64,000 nucleotides of DNA from Tricholoma matsutake. Taxonomy: Eukaryota > Basidiomycota > Agaricomycetes > Agaricales > Tricholomataceae. A program made the position numbers and the translations under genes. The notes below the pieces were generated by a model. That model saw only the letters and a program-made list of their open reading frames with translations. It did no database searches and had not been told where the DNA came from. Of this stretch, positions 31,881 through 43,335 are shown in pieces. The stretch's first letter is position 1. The number at the start of each line of letters is the position of its first letter. The stretch spans positions 16,190,337-16,254,336 of the forward strand of contig AP026538.1 of NCBI GenBank assembly GCA_026075535.2, read 5' to 3'.

Positions 31881-33128
31881 TGATGCGGCATTATAGGACC
31901 CATCAAGGGCAGCCCAAAGAGAGTCCAGATCGTTACAAGGTTCTCCCCGATAGGAGATTGCCTCAAACGACGGGAGGTTACGTTGTCGAGTCCAGGACAT
32001 TAAATCCCAGGGTCGTCTATTCATCGTAGCCACTTCTTGGATACGGTCGTCAAAGAAGTCACGCTTCGCATGTCGCATAACTTTCCTATAGAGCTTCCAG
32101 TCCCCCTCATCACGAGAGGCTCTGTAAGCGTCCAGGGCACCACTGCATTCGTCTGTCCACCAGCCCTTGGACGACTTGCCGAGGCGAGATTCCTTGGCAT
32201 GGTTTTCCCATGCCATGTTGAAGATCGTTGATAACGCCGAAACGACCTCATCGATCTCTGCCAAAGTATCTCCGTGCCAATTTAGCCACGGAGTTAAAGC
32301 GGAGGAGACAGCATCCCGATAGGATGCTTCCTCCTCGGATCCTTTTTTGATGGACCACTTGGTGACCGGGACCAACGATCCTGGGCCAGGCAGCACTAAC
32401 GTCAGAGGGGCGTGGTCAGACGTCCCCCTGGCTTCAGGTACGATCTCGCAGTACAGTACAAACCTAAGATCCGTAGGTACGAACATCAGGTCGATCACCG
32501 TAGGGTGAAGGCCCTGTTGTGGGGGGAAATGAGTAGGGCCCTCCATGACTGGTAGGGCTCTCGTCAGGCCTAGTGCCGTAGCGGTTTCCACTAAGTGGTC
32601 AGCATGGATCGAGTGTACAGGCCCCTGGGGGTCCCAGGAGGCGTGTCTCACGTTGAAGTCGCCACACATGAAATGCAGGCGTGGGATCGTCATGACACTC
32701 TCGAACAAGAGTGTGATGGCCGAATGTTGGCTATCCGAGTAGACGTTAGCAAGTAGCATGACATCCTCCCCTATTCCCAGTGAGAACAGAAGAATGTCAC
32801 GATCGTCGATCAGATCTCGTCTGAGACCCGGTCTTAGATTGGCGATGCTGTTCGCAAAATATACAGCGACGCGTGGGGGGGAGTCGATCCCCGATGGGCG
32901 CACCAAGGTACCCCAATTAGGGCTCATCGGTGCGCCAATGACTGCTTCCCCGTTCCTGTTGTGGGCAGAGGGGGCGTATCTTATTAATGGCCAAGGAGGC
33001 TCTTGGATGAAAAGCAAATCATAGTCGTCTATAAGGTCTGCCAGTAACGAGTCCATGTATCCCCAATTACGGTTAACATTCTGACTAAATACGCGTAGCT
33101 GCGGTGTAGATCTAAGTCTATCCCTCAT

Positions 33129-35165
33129 TTACGTTCGGCCACCGCGTCCTGCGGGATGGTGAGCAGGAGGGGAGCGAGAATTGCGTTTCGCACTCACCTC
33201 GTCATAGCGAGCTTTGATCCAGTCACGGTCAAAGCGATGTCGCCAAAAGTTGCATCGACGATCGTCAGATGCGTGGTTTTTCCGGCAGTTCAAGCACCTA
33301 GCCGGGTGCGGACATGCTACCCCCTCTGGGGTAGCTGGGACGGGAGGGTTCGCCTTGGCGTTTCCCTTACAGCACCCCGCTAGGGCACGATGGTGCTCCT
33401 TGCAGTGTGGGCCTGCACAGATCGGACACTTTGACTGTGGAGCTCTGCATGCTGGGGTGGGGTGACCCCACTTCCAGCACCGTTGACATAGCGGGAGCCC
33501 AGGATTTGCCCTGGCAGCCCTAACATAAGCGACGTAGCGTCCAAACTGGACGCCACGTCCGATAAGAGCTTTCGCTCGTGCGCCGCTGACCGAGTCAGCG
33601 ACATTGAGATAGACGGTGCACATGTCCGACATTCTCGAATCACGGACAACCCGTGGAGGGACTTGCAGCACAGTGAGGTCAGATATACCTGACTTCCCCA
33701 GGTGTGCTATGACGACGTCGGGCGTGATCGCCTTGTCGTTTGCGATGTAGGGCACGTCTACCAACTTGAGGTACGACGTGGACGTCGGTAGCGCTGCATC
33801 AATTTGGAGCGTGTAGGGGAAGGCCTTGTGAGCCGCCTCCTTGAAACATCGTAGGTCCTCATCCGAGGCCACTACGTCAGTGGACACCGAGAGATTCCCG
33901 GCGTGCATGGTAGCAGACTGTGCCACTAGCTTGGAGTGGTGCAGTCCTAGGGTCGTCCGGACATGGTCCAGGAAGTCAGCAGGGTTCATTCCCTCCTCTA
34001 GGGGGGGTCGAACGTGAACGAGGACCTGTCTTCGAGACGGTCCGTGAACGGTGGGCGAAGGCTTAGCAGCCTTGGGCCTGGATGGACCGACGTGCTGCTG
34101 GATGTCAGCTAGTCTGTCGGTTGGAAGCTCAGGGAAGGCCTTGGCAAGTCGCACAAGGCCATCCATGGAAGTGTTAGGAGCTCGCCCCCCGGGGAAGCGA
34201 GCAACCTGAGCAAACGTCCCCCTGCCCGAAGGCTTGGTTGACATGTTCACGGGGGGAGGAGGTCCTCTGCCCCATGAAGAAGATGTGCCCCCTGTTGGGG
34301 GTTTAGGAAGAGGTCGAGCCCCTCTCGGGCCTCGTGTCCTCGCAGATTTGTGAGGGGGGGGGCGTGGCCCATCCCATCCCTCCAGGTGCTCCGTCCTTGG
34401 GACGTCGTTAGGGTCGGTAGTCGCAGGTCATTTGCCTGCACCGCCAGCTCTGTCAATAGCTCTTCGGAGGGTCGTGTTCCCCGAGTCGCGATGGAATCCA
34501 ACTGTGGTCGCTGCATACAGCACCGCCCCCAGTTGTTCTGCGATTTCCTGCCGTTGCTCAGCAGTGGGTTGTCGGGCTCCAGTCCTGTTCAGGACAGTAA
34601 TGAATCCCTGGGCGTATTCCCCGAGGTCGTGGGCGAAGGTGACTGGACCGGCCCAATCGTCGTCCACATCGCTCGCCATCACCGTGTCTTGGATCACGGG
34701 CTCGGGGTTGGGTGTCATAGCTTCGTCTCCCCACCGAGAGGTAGGAGTGGAAGGAGTGGTAGGTGGTGCAGGGGACGCTGTGGCCCTCCTGGGAGATAGA
34801 GTCGGCACGCTGAACCGCTGTGCGCGAGGTGTGATCGTTCCGGCCCCATACGGGGAGGGAGTTGGAGAACTTCTTTGGGACCGATGAGGGCCCACCGAAG
34901 GTGCTATCTGTGAGGATCTACGGCCCCCAGAGGGCCGTAGAGAATCAATGGGATCGTCGCCAGGAGTTCTGGGCGTACCGGCTCTGGAAGGGTCCCCCAC
35001 GTCCATCGCTTCGCCCGATCTCCCCCTTAGTCTGCTGACAGAATCTGACATGCGTTGGTAAGACGCTAAATAAACCGGATCGCTGGGATCGTTGACAGAT
35101 GGAACCACAAAAGATGAAAACGGTGTCGACGAAGTTTTTGGTGGCTGTGCACGTCGCGGTAACAA
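33129..35165 (-). pseudogene. LINE L2 ORF1 (zinc-knuckle RNA-binding protein), one internal TGA
   Basis: One frame of 679 codons from 35165 to the TAA at 33129-33131, broken only by TGA at 34428-34430. L1 has CGA at that position (9553-9555), so it is a C to T change. The 5' end is uncertain because the upstream frame runs into E11. The first half is Ser/Pro/Arg-rich. The second half has a folded region before a CCHC knuckle (CQRCWKWGHPTPAC), then CPICAGPHCKEHH and CLNCRKNHASDDRRC. The stop codon is followed directly by the ORF2 ATG in the same frame (TAAATG). The protein would coat the LINE RNA; the same role for E RNA is inference. Confidence 0.8.
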
Positions 35166-35660
35166 GACAAGAAGCGAAGACGAGCGCTCCTTGACTTGTT
35201 ACAACCACCATAAATAGTGGTAAACATTCCTGCTCAGCATTGGAAGCAACATTGAGACTGCAATTTCGGTCCGATTTTCGATCGGATTTCACCATCATGA
35301 ACGCTCTCGGCATCTCCAGGCGTAGCCTGATTTGCTAAGGGATCCGTCCATCCGATCTCTGTGGATGCCTTGGGCACTGTTTCTGACAGTGTCTGCTATT
35401 CGTCTCGTTCTCCTGGGCTTCGAGGATCCTGGCTAGGTGAGTGTTGTCAATGAAAGAGTAGTCTGGGTCCCTATGGGGGCTCAGAGTGGGTGTGGGATGC
35501 CTACTTCAACGCTCGCCCAAGTCGTCGCATTTGTTTAGTTGGGGGAGGTCTGGCTTAGGAGGAGGGACATTCTCACTGGACTGCTGGTTGCCTGGGAGGC
35601 TTCCAGCCTCCTTGCTTTGTGAGTTTCTACTACTAGAGACATGCTACACTGACTACCCAT

Positions 35661-37919
35661 TTTTTTTTTTTTTTTTTTTTTTTGGGTCAACAATTTATAA
35701 CGCGGGGCTCGATCGCAGTCCGCGGAGCAGGGTACAAACTAGGGTACTACTATATCTACGCGTTCCCCTCGCCCATCTCCCACCCAGGTCCTCGTTTTAG
35801 CCACTTTAGGCGGGCAGTGCCACAGACGTTGGCCTCTCAGCCAGGAAAGGCAATAATCCGGAGGGGAAGCCTCCCCCTCCCGAAGCTAGCCATTAGGTCG
35901 CCCACTGGTACCAACCGGTCCCCCAGCCACATATCCAACCGAAGTCAGATCAGGCGCAGTGGTGTCAATTCACCGTAAATCCCCCCTTGCGGGAGGAATA
36001 ACCGATAGCCTACTTCCAGCCAGCGAGGATTGACCACCCCAGACGAATGGGGTGGACCATCACCGTGTTTGCGCACGAGTGACAGAGATGTGGTAGCTGG
36101 TTGTTCACCTGGTTATTCACCGGAACTACCGTAGGCAGGGGGGCCGAGGCCCCCCTTCGAGCAAACGCCGACATGTGCGTGCACTCGATGACAACGTCCC
36201 CCCCGCAGTGGGGGGAAGGTGGAGGGAAGCGACACGATGTCACTATCCCGATATCGGCCCCCAATTATTGGGTGGGCATGGTTGTGGAGGGGTGTTCCCC
36301 TATAGGTGGCGGCGCGGCTGTCTCCGAGGACCTCGAGGATGACGGCGCCGTGATGAGGACGAGGGTTCCTCATGATGGAGCTCTGCATGAGCTGCCTGCC
36401 TAGCCGCGTAGGAAGCCCTGAAGGCTTCCGGTGACGTGAGATCGAGAGGCAACCCGGCAGCTGCTAGTTCTGCCGACATTGGCTCGGACAATCGCCAGGT
36501 GGTAGTGAATAGTTCCCATGCCATCTGGCGCCATGCATTCCTCTCTATGAGCGGAACGGCGGATACTCGGATGGTACCGACGAAAATCGTCATAGCCTCC
36601 AGTAAGTGTAGAAAGCCATGAGAGGTGGACGTTATGTCCACCCTCTCATCTCTCGACAACGGAGGCTCATCCTCCACCAACTCTGGGATGGCGGATGAAC
36701 CCGGTGATGTGGGGAGGGGCGGCGCAGATTGCTCCTGCTGCCCCTCCGGATAGAGGAGCTCGGTGATGCCGAGCTCTTGATTGTTGTTGGCCTCGAGCCC
36801 AAGCTCGAGAGCCAGATCATGCACTTCATTGGCTATCACTTGTGATGCCAAGAAGCGGTTTATCGTCTCCTGCGAGGCTAGCTCGGTGAGACCCAGAATG
36901 AATTCGACGTCTCCGCCAGTGGCAGAGCCGTCATCGTCGTCTGGCAGGTCGGAGGAATCGTCCTCCGCCCAAAGATTGTGGAACTGGTTAGCCACATCAG
37001 AGTCCCATCCGCTCAGGGAGACGTGTCCGAACTCTGGGAGGTAGTTGTCGTCGAAATCTGCGAAGTCGGCATTTGTGTATAGGAGGGGGTCGCCATGAGC
37101 CGCCTGGTGTCGAGTTCGCGCTCTACGGTTTGCAGAGGGCATTGAGGATGATTTAGCACAAGTAGATGACGGTAGAAGTCAAGATACGTAGCGTGATACC
37201 GATAACAGACGGTCCCTTATCTCAATTCCGGGTCCACCCGACACAGCCTCCAGACGCTCCGAGGGGGCAGGCAGGCCGCAACACCTGCTGCCGATTGGGA
37301 GGAACGATTGAACCCGGTTCCAAACACCTCAAGGGTGTGAGTGCCGGAGGTAAAGAGTCGGTGGTGAATAGCGGCCACCAGAGCGTCGACCTAGCCACCA
37401 GGGGGCACCATCGCCTGGCCCCTTTTAACGATGGTGTATTCCAATAGGTAGTCAGTGTAGCAAGTCTCTAGATGTAGAAACTCACGCAGCATGGAGGTAG
37501 GAAGTCTCCCAGATGACCCACAATCCAGTGAATATGTCCCTCCTCCTGAACCAGACCTCCCCCAGCTAAATGAATGCGATGACTTGGGCGAGCATTGAAG
37601 TAGGCATCCCACACCCACTCTAAGCCCCCATAGGGGCCCAGACTACTCTTTCATTGCCAGCACTCACCTAACCAGGATCCTCGAAGCCCAGGAGACCGAG
37701 ACGAATAGCAGACACTGTCAGAAACAGTGACCGGGGCATCCACGGAGATCGGATGGACGGATCTCTTAGCAAATCAGGGCAAGCCTGGAGACGCCGAGAG
37801 CGTTCGTGATGGCGAAATCCGATCAAAAATCGGACCGGAATTGGAGTGTCGATGTCGCGTGCAACGTTGAGCAGAGGTGTTTACCACTATTTATGGTGGT
37901 TGTAACAAGTCAAGGAGCC
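35661..37919 (-). mobile_element. E12, complete E element (subfamily C) nested in E11
   Basis: Target duplication CACTGACTACCCAT at 35647-35660 and 37920-37933; poly(T) at 35661-35683. It inserted into the 5' UTR of E11, shortly before the pseudoknot region, so E copies also insert into each other. Confidence 0.92.
36300..37142 (-). CDS. E-element protein, subfamily C (280 aa)
   Basis: Intact from ATG at 37142. Subfamily C starts MPSANRRARTRHQAAHGDPL and has DNYLPEFGHVSLSGWDSD, where A and B have GDIFDDxVQDYD. From ELGIxELLYPE onward it aligns to A and B. The C-terminus differs from other C copies (RGPRRQPRRHL). The post-stop hairpin is AGGGG/CCCCT. Confidence 0.8.
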   Translation of the reverse strand: MPSANRRARTRHQAAHGDPLLYTNADFADFDDNYLPEFGHVSLSGWDSDVANQFHNLWAEDDSSDLPDDDDGSATGGDVEFILGLTELASQETINRFLASQVIANEVHDLALELGLEANNNQELGITELLYPEGQQEQSAPPLPTSPGSSAIPELVEDEPPLSRDERVDITSTSHGFLHLLEAMTIFVGTIRVSAVPLIERNAWRQMAWELFTTTWRLSEPMSAELAAAGLPLDLTSPEAFRASYAARQAAHAELHHEEPSSSSRRRHPRGPRRQPRRHL

Positions 37920-38231
37920 CACTGACTACCCATTGGAATACACCATCGTTAAAAGGGGCTGGGTGATGGTGCCCCCTGACAGCTAGGTCGATGCTCTGGT
38001 GGCCGCTACTCACCCCCAACTTCTCACCTCTGGTGCTCACTCCTTCAGGGTGGTATGACCCGGGTTCGATCTTCTCCCACTCGACAGCAGGATGTGCGGC
38101 CTGTCTGTCCCCTTGGAGCAATTGGAGGCTATATTGGGTGGATCTGGAATTGAGATAAGGGACCATCTGTTATCATTATCACACTACGTATCTTGACTTC
38201 TACCATCATCTACTTTGCTAAATCATCCTCA

Positions 38232-39068
38232 ATGCCCTCTGCAAACCATAGAGCACAAATTTGACACTGGGTGGCGCACAGCAACCCCCTCTTACACTCC
38301 AATTTCGACGTCGCAGACTTTGATGATGACTATCTCCCAGAGTTCGGTCACATCTCTTTGGGCGGATGGGACTCTGATGTGGACAACCAGCTCCACAATC
38401 TATGGTCAGAGGACGACTCCTCCGACCTATCAGAAGTTGACAACTCTGCCATCGGCGGAGACGTTGAATTTATCCCAGGTCTCACTGAGCTAGCCTCGCA
38501 GGAGACTATAAACCACGTCTTGTGGTCACAACAGGTGGCCAACGATACAAGTAATCTGGCTCTTGAGCTTGGGCTTGAGGCCAACAACAATCGGGAGCTC
38601 AGCATCGCCGAGCTCCTTTATCCAGAGGGGCAGCAGGAGCAATCTGTGCCACCCCTCCCCACTTCACTGGGTTCATCCGCCATCCCAGAGTTGGTGGAGG
38701 ATGAGCCTCCGTTGTCGAGAGATGAGAGGGCGGAATTAACAGCCGCTTCTCATGGCTTTCTACATGTACTGGAGGCAATGACAATTTTCATCGGTACTGT
38801 CCGGGTGTCCACCGTCCCTCTCACAGAGAGGAACGTATGGCGTCAGATGGCTTGGGAATTATTCACAACCACCTGGCAATTGTCTGAGCCAATGTCGGCA
38901 GAACTAGCAGCTGCCGTGTTGCCTCTTGATCTCACATCACCGGCAGCCTTCAGGGCTTCCTACGCAGCTAGGCAGGCAGCTCTAGCAGAGCTCCAACATG
39001 GGGAACCCTCGTCCCCATCACGACGCCACCATCCTCGAGGTCCTCGAGCACAGCAGCACCGCTACTGA
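38232..39068 (+). pseudogene. E11 ORF, subfamily C-like, stopped at codon 11
   Basis: The family start codon lies at 38232-38234 (MPSANHRAQI), but codon 11 is TGA at 38262-38264, where E15 has CGA. The frame is open afterwards to 39066-39068 and keeps all conserved blocks: ELSIAELLYPE, PELVEDEPPLS, FIGTVRVSTVP, WRQMAWELFTTTW, and the basic tail. A 265-codon frame beginning at 38271 starts with GTG and is not a credible start. The spacing of conserved blocks is normal. Confidence 0.75.
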
Positions 39069-40557
39069 AAAGGGGTACCACCCCTCCACATATATGCCCA
39101 CCACAGGAGTGGTGGCCATTATCGGGATAATGACACTTAGCTGTTACCCTACACCTTCTCCCCACTGTGGGGGGGACATTGTCATCGAGCATGTGCACGG
39201 TTTGACACTTGCTTGAGGGGGGCCTTGGCCCGCTGCCTATGGTAGTTCCGGTGAGTAACCAGGTGAATAACCAGCTACCTCATTTTCATCACTCATGCGC
39301 AGGCACAGTGATGGTCCACCTCATTTGCCTGGGGTGGTCAACCCTCGTTGGCTGGGAACATGCGGACGGTTATTCCTCCTGCAAGGGGGGATTTACAGTG
39401 AATTAACACGGCCATGCCTGATCTGACTTTGGTTGGATATGTGGCTGGGGGACCATTCTGCACTAGCTGACGACCTAATGGCTAGCTTTGGGAGGGGGGG
39501 CTCCCCCTCCGGATTATTGCCTTTCCTGGCTGAGAGGCCAACATCTGTGGCACTGCCCGCCTAGAGTGGCTAAAATGGGGACCTGGGTGGGAGATGGGCA
39601 AGGGGAATGCATAGATAGAGTAGTACCCGAGTTTGTACCCCACTCCGCGGACTGCGTTTGAGCCCTGCGTTATAAAATTTTGACCCAAAAAAAAAAAAAA
39701 ATGACCCAGACCTTCACCGGCGCATCATATCCCAACACCATGACTCACAGATTGCTGGCCACCCCAGACGCTGGAAGACCTTGGAGCTCACCTCACGGAA
39801 CTATTGGTGGCCACAAATGTCACGGCTCATTGGTCAGTATTGTCACACTTGTGACCTTTGCTTATGCACCAAGGTTCCTCGTCGCAAGCCTATTGGTGAG
39901 CTACACCCTCTTCCTGTTCCAGAGAGTCGTTGGGATGTCATCAGCGTCGACTTTGTGGTGGAATTGCCAGAGTCAAATGGGTTTGATGCGGTGATGTGCA
40001 CAGTTGACTCAGTGGGAAAATGCACTCACTTCATTCCCACTCACACCACTGTCAGTGCCCTAGGTGCCGCTCGACTCTACCTCCACCACGTGTGGAAATT
40101 ACATGGACTTCCTGGTGCCTTCCTCTCGGATTGTGGCCCTCAGTTCATGGCAGAGTTCACTCGTGAGCTGTACTGACTCCTGGGGATCAAACTCCTCGCT
40201 TCAACCGCTTATCACCCACAAACTGATGGCCAGACAGAGCGAGTCAACCAGGAACTGGAGCAGTACATCTGCCTCTTTGTCAATGAATGCCAGGACAATT
40301 GGGACGATCTCCTTCCTTTGGCCGAGTTCAGATACTACAACCATGTCCATGCTTCCACTCAACAGACCCCTTTCCTCTTAGACACTGGATGACATCCATG
40401 CATGGGATTTGAACCTCGCCAAACTCCCTCACACATCGAGATGGTGAATGAGTTCACAGAACACATGAGGGATAGCTTGGAGGAGGCAAGGGCAGCCTTA
40501 GCAAAGGCGAAGGACGACATGGCACAATTTTACAACCAATGCCACTCCCCAACCCCT

Positions 40558-42809
40558 CGCTCCTTGACTTGTTACAACCACTATAAACAGTGGTAAACAC
40601 CTCTGCTCAACGTTGCCAGCGACGTCGACACTTCAATTTACGTCCGATTTTCGATCGGATTTCACCATCACGAACGCTCTCGGCGTCTCCAGGTCTACCC
40701 TGATTTGCTAAGAGATCCGTCCATCCGATCTCCGTGGATGCCCCGGTCATCGTTTTTGACAATGGCCGCTATTCGTCTCGGTCTCCTGGGCTTCGAGGAT
40801 CCTGGTTAGGTGAGTGCTGGCAATGAAAGAGTAGTCTGGGCCCCTATGGGAGCTCAGAGTGGGTGTGGGATGCCTACTTCAATGCTCGCCCAAGTCGTCG
40901 CATTCGTTTAGCTGGGGGAGGTCTGGTTCAGGAGGAGGGACATATCCACTGGATTGTGGGTCGTCTGGGAGACTTCCTACCTCCATGCTGTGTGAGTTTC
41001 TACATCTAGAGACCTGCTACACTGACTACCTATTGGAATACACCATCGTTAAAAGGGGCCGGGCGATGGTGCCCCCTGGTGGCTAGGTCGACGCCCTGGT
41101 GGCCACTATTCACCACCGACTCTTTACCTCCGGCACTCACACCCTTGAGGTGTTTGGAACCGGGTTCAATCGTCCCTCCCTATCGGCAGCAGGATTTGCG
41201 GCCTGCCTGCCCCCTCGGAGCGTCTGGAGGCTGTGTCGGGTGGACCCGGAATTGAGATAAGGGACCGTCTGTTACCGTTATCACGCTACGTATCTTGACT
41301 TCTACCGTCATCTACTTGCACTAATACACACACTCTCAATGCCCAAACGGCGAACTAGAGGCCAACCACCACATCGGGGTCTACACGACCCCGTTTTGAT
41401 CACGGGCGACATCTTTGATGATGACGTCCAAGACTACGACACCCGATTCGTGCAAGACGAATCGGAGGTAGCAGCTGCTTTCAAGGCAGCTAGAGATCTA
41501 TGGGCCGGGGAAGACCTCTCCGACCCTAACGATGATGACGACGACGAGTCTCTTGCCATGCAAGAAGCTCTTCTTTTTGCTGAGGGGGGGCCTAGGCTTT
41601 CCTCGAGGAAAACGATCGATCGTGTACGATGGGCACTTGGTGTCGACGTCGAACACAAGCGCTGGGTTCGTAGCCTCCCGAAGGAGGATATATATTCACA
41701 GGAGCTCGGCATCGCTGAGCTCCTTTATCCGGAGGCATCCACTGCCCCACCACCGCCTTGGCCCCCCATCCCTGAGTTGGTGGAGGACGAAGTGCCGTTA
41801 TCTAGGGATCAGAGGCTGGAAATCGAAGCCACCTCTGATGCCATGTTACATTTACTGGACATGATGACCTCCTTTGTAGGTACTGTCCGTGTGTCCGCGG
41901 TTCCTCTCAACGACAGGAACTCTTGGTGTCAGATGGCATGGGAGCTCTTCACCACCACCTGGCGATTCTCAGGGAGCATGATGGAGTCGCTTCGCGCGGC
42001 ATCGGCTCCCCTCGACCTTACGTCTCCGGCAGCCTTCCAGGCTTCCTATGCGGCGATGCAGGCGGCTCAGTCTGCCCCACCAGCGGCAGAGCCTCCAACC
42101 GAGGAACCCTTGTCCTCGGAACGGCGTCGACGTCCTCGTGGCCCCCGCCAACGACCACGCCGAGCTTGAAGAAGGGGACCTCCCCTTCTCTTCACCGCCC
42201 ACCAGGGCTGTTGTCGGGATGGCGACAATATGTCGCCGCCCTTTACCTTCCCCCCACTGCGGGGGGGATGATGTCACCGAGTGCATGCTCAGAGTAGCAT
42301 TTGCTCGAGGGGGGGGCTTCGACCCCCCACCTACAGTAACTCCGGTGAATAACCAGTTACGGCAGTTCCGGTGAATAACCAGCTGCCTCGTCACTGTCAC
42401 TTGTGCGTCGACACAGTGACGGTCCACCTCACTCACCTGGGGTGGTCAATCCTCGTTGTCTGGTGAAAGACGGTTACTCTTCCCGCAAGGGAGGATTTAC
42501 GGTGAATTGACACTGCTTGCGCCTGATCTGACTTCGGTCGGATATGTGGCCGGGGGGACCGAGATAGCACCAGACGGCGAACTAACGGCTAGCCTTTGTG
42601 GGGGGGGCCCCTCCCCTACAGATTATTGCCTTTCCTGTCTGAGAGGACAACGCTGGTACGCCCGCCGTAACGTGGCTTCTGCAAGGGACCTGGTGTGGGA
42701 TGCGGGCATAGGGAATGCGTAGTCTCAGTAGTACCTTGTTTGTATCTTGACCCGCGGACTGCGATCGAGCCCCGCGTTATAAATTGTTGACCCCAAAAAA
42801 AAAAAAAAA
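40558..42809 (+). mobile_element. E13, complete E element (subfamily B) inserted in Ty3 integrase
   Basis: Target duplication ACTCCCCAACCCCT at 40544-40557 and 42810-42823; poly(A) to 42809. The 5' end joins the duplication directly with CGCTCCTTGAC and no extra bases. Nearly identical to E6 along its whole length. Confidence 0.92.
41339..42169 (+). CDS. E-element protein, subfamily B (276 aa)
   Basis: Intact. Compared with E6 it has GLHDPVL for GLRDPVL and SSERRRRP for SSEQRRRP; both share NSWCQMAW. This is the only B copy in the window lying outside a LINE. Confidence 0.8.
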   Translation: MPKRRTRGQPPHRGLHDPVLITGDIFDDDVQDYDTRFVQDESEVAAAFKAARDLWAGEDLSDPNDDDDDESLAMQEALLFAEGGPRLSSRKTIDRVRWALGVDVEHKRWVRSLPKEDIYSQELGIAELLYPEASTAPPPPWPPIPELVEDEVPLSRDQRLEIEATSDAMLHLLDMMTSFVGTVRVSAVPLNDRNSWCQMAWELFTTTWRFSGSMMESLRAASAPLDLTSPAAFQASYAAMQAAQSAPPAAEPPTEEPLSSERRRRPRGPRQRPRRA

Positions 42810-43335
42810 ACTCCCCAACCCCTCAGTACAAGGTTGGTGATTGAGTTTATCTTGACTCCAGTGACGTCTCCACTACACGTCCATCCAAGAAACTCACTCA
42901 TCACTTCTTGGGACCTTTCCTCATTGTCAAGTGTGTTGGAATGCATGCCTATTGTCTATGCCTCCCAGCCTCCATATCCAGACTCCATCCCATCTTCCAT
43001 GTTGTCAAATTGCTTCCAGCTCCCCCAGATCTGTTCCCGGGACGCCATTCACACCCACCACCACCACCTACAGTGATCGAGGGAGAACCCCCATACGAAG
43101 TCGAGTCAATCTTGGACAGCCATTTGCATCGAGGAAAACTCCAGTATTTGGTACATTGAAAGGGTTATGGGTATGAGGAGAACTCATGGGTCGAAGAGTC
43201 TGACATAAATGCCCCTCGGTTAATCAAGGAATTCCACTGATGGCACACTGCTGCACCGCGTCGCATTCAAGTCATGGACTTTGGTCATATGCAATTTCGA
43301 ATGCATCGGGGTGATGCATCTTAGAGAGGGGGTGA

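Larger units (their letters stand above)
24722..33128 (-). pseudogene. LINE L2 ORF2 (endonuclease-RT-RNase H), intact apart from E9 and E10
   Basis: Codons lie at 33128-31881, 29613-27911 and 25640-24722. With the two inserts and one copy of each target duplication left out this is 3870 nt in one frame, 1289 codons plus stop. Endonuclease: FSQNVNRNW, FIQEPPW, CGDFNVRHASWD, TSDHAPL. RT: IIPKPGKPNYSTPKSFRPIV, FDIAQFFPSL, GQGSALSPVLSALYL, YVDDGTLIA. RNase H: AVDASVPT, PEVELFAL, IFSDSTTG, AHDVATS. C-terminal cluster CWCLGP and DHLLRVCP. All catalytic residues expected for this class appear present. As it stands it cannot make one protein, but near-identical uninterrupted copies elsewhere in the genome would be credible sources of RT for the E family. 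Confidence 0.85.
24173..35184 (-). mobile_element. LINE copy L2 (Tad1-like), best preserved, carrying E9 and E10
   Basis: Minus-strand LINE with poly(T) at 24173-24196, 3' UTR to 24721, ORF2, and ORF1 reaching 35165. L2 pieces are 24173-25654, 27911-29627 and 31881-35184. The 5' end stops at E11 (35185) and the expected target duplication of L2 itself is not found there. The tail at 24198-24238 is the one most similar to the E elements. Confidence 0.85.
35185..39701 (+). mobile_element. E11, E element (subfamily C-like, diverged) split by E12
   Basis: Pieces 35185-35660 and 37934-39701, poly(A) at 39687-39701. The left flank is the start of L2 (minus strand) and the right flank is Ty3 integrase (ATGACCCAGACC), so no target duplication exists. 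Either E11 is a recombinant joining two loci or large deletions followed. It is the most diverged complete-length copy. Confidence 0.8.
39703..43320 (+). pseudogene. Ty3/gypsy integrase with C-terminal chromodomain, degenerate
   Basis: Would insert the element cDNA into host DNA. Visible: a zinc-finger end (CHTCDLCL), the catalytic core with DFVVELPES (first Asp), LSDCGPQF (second Asp) and RVNQELEQY (Glu) in shifted frames, then HPIFHVVKLLPAP. A chromodomain, YEVESILDSHLHRGKLQYLV then KGYGYEENSWVE, follows and would read methylated histone tails. Breaks: TGA at 40174-40176 and in GGATGACATCC near 40391, both at positions normally arginine, and TGA at 43157-43159 at the chromodomain tryptophan. 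E13 splits it at 40557. Confidence 0.75.

Noticed and set aside
40859..41086. A 75-codon frame in the E-element leader (also in E6, E9, E12, E15)
   Set aside because: It begins with GTG, not ATG, and in subfamily A the same frame diverges and ends elsewhere. Leader RNA structure explains the conservation better.
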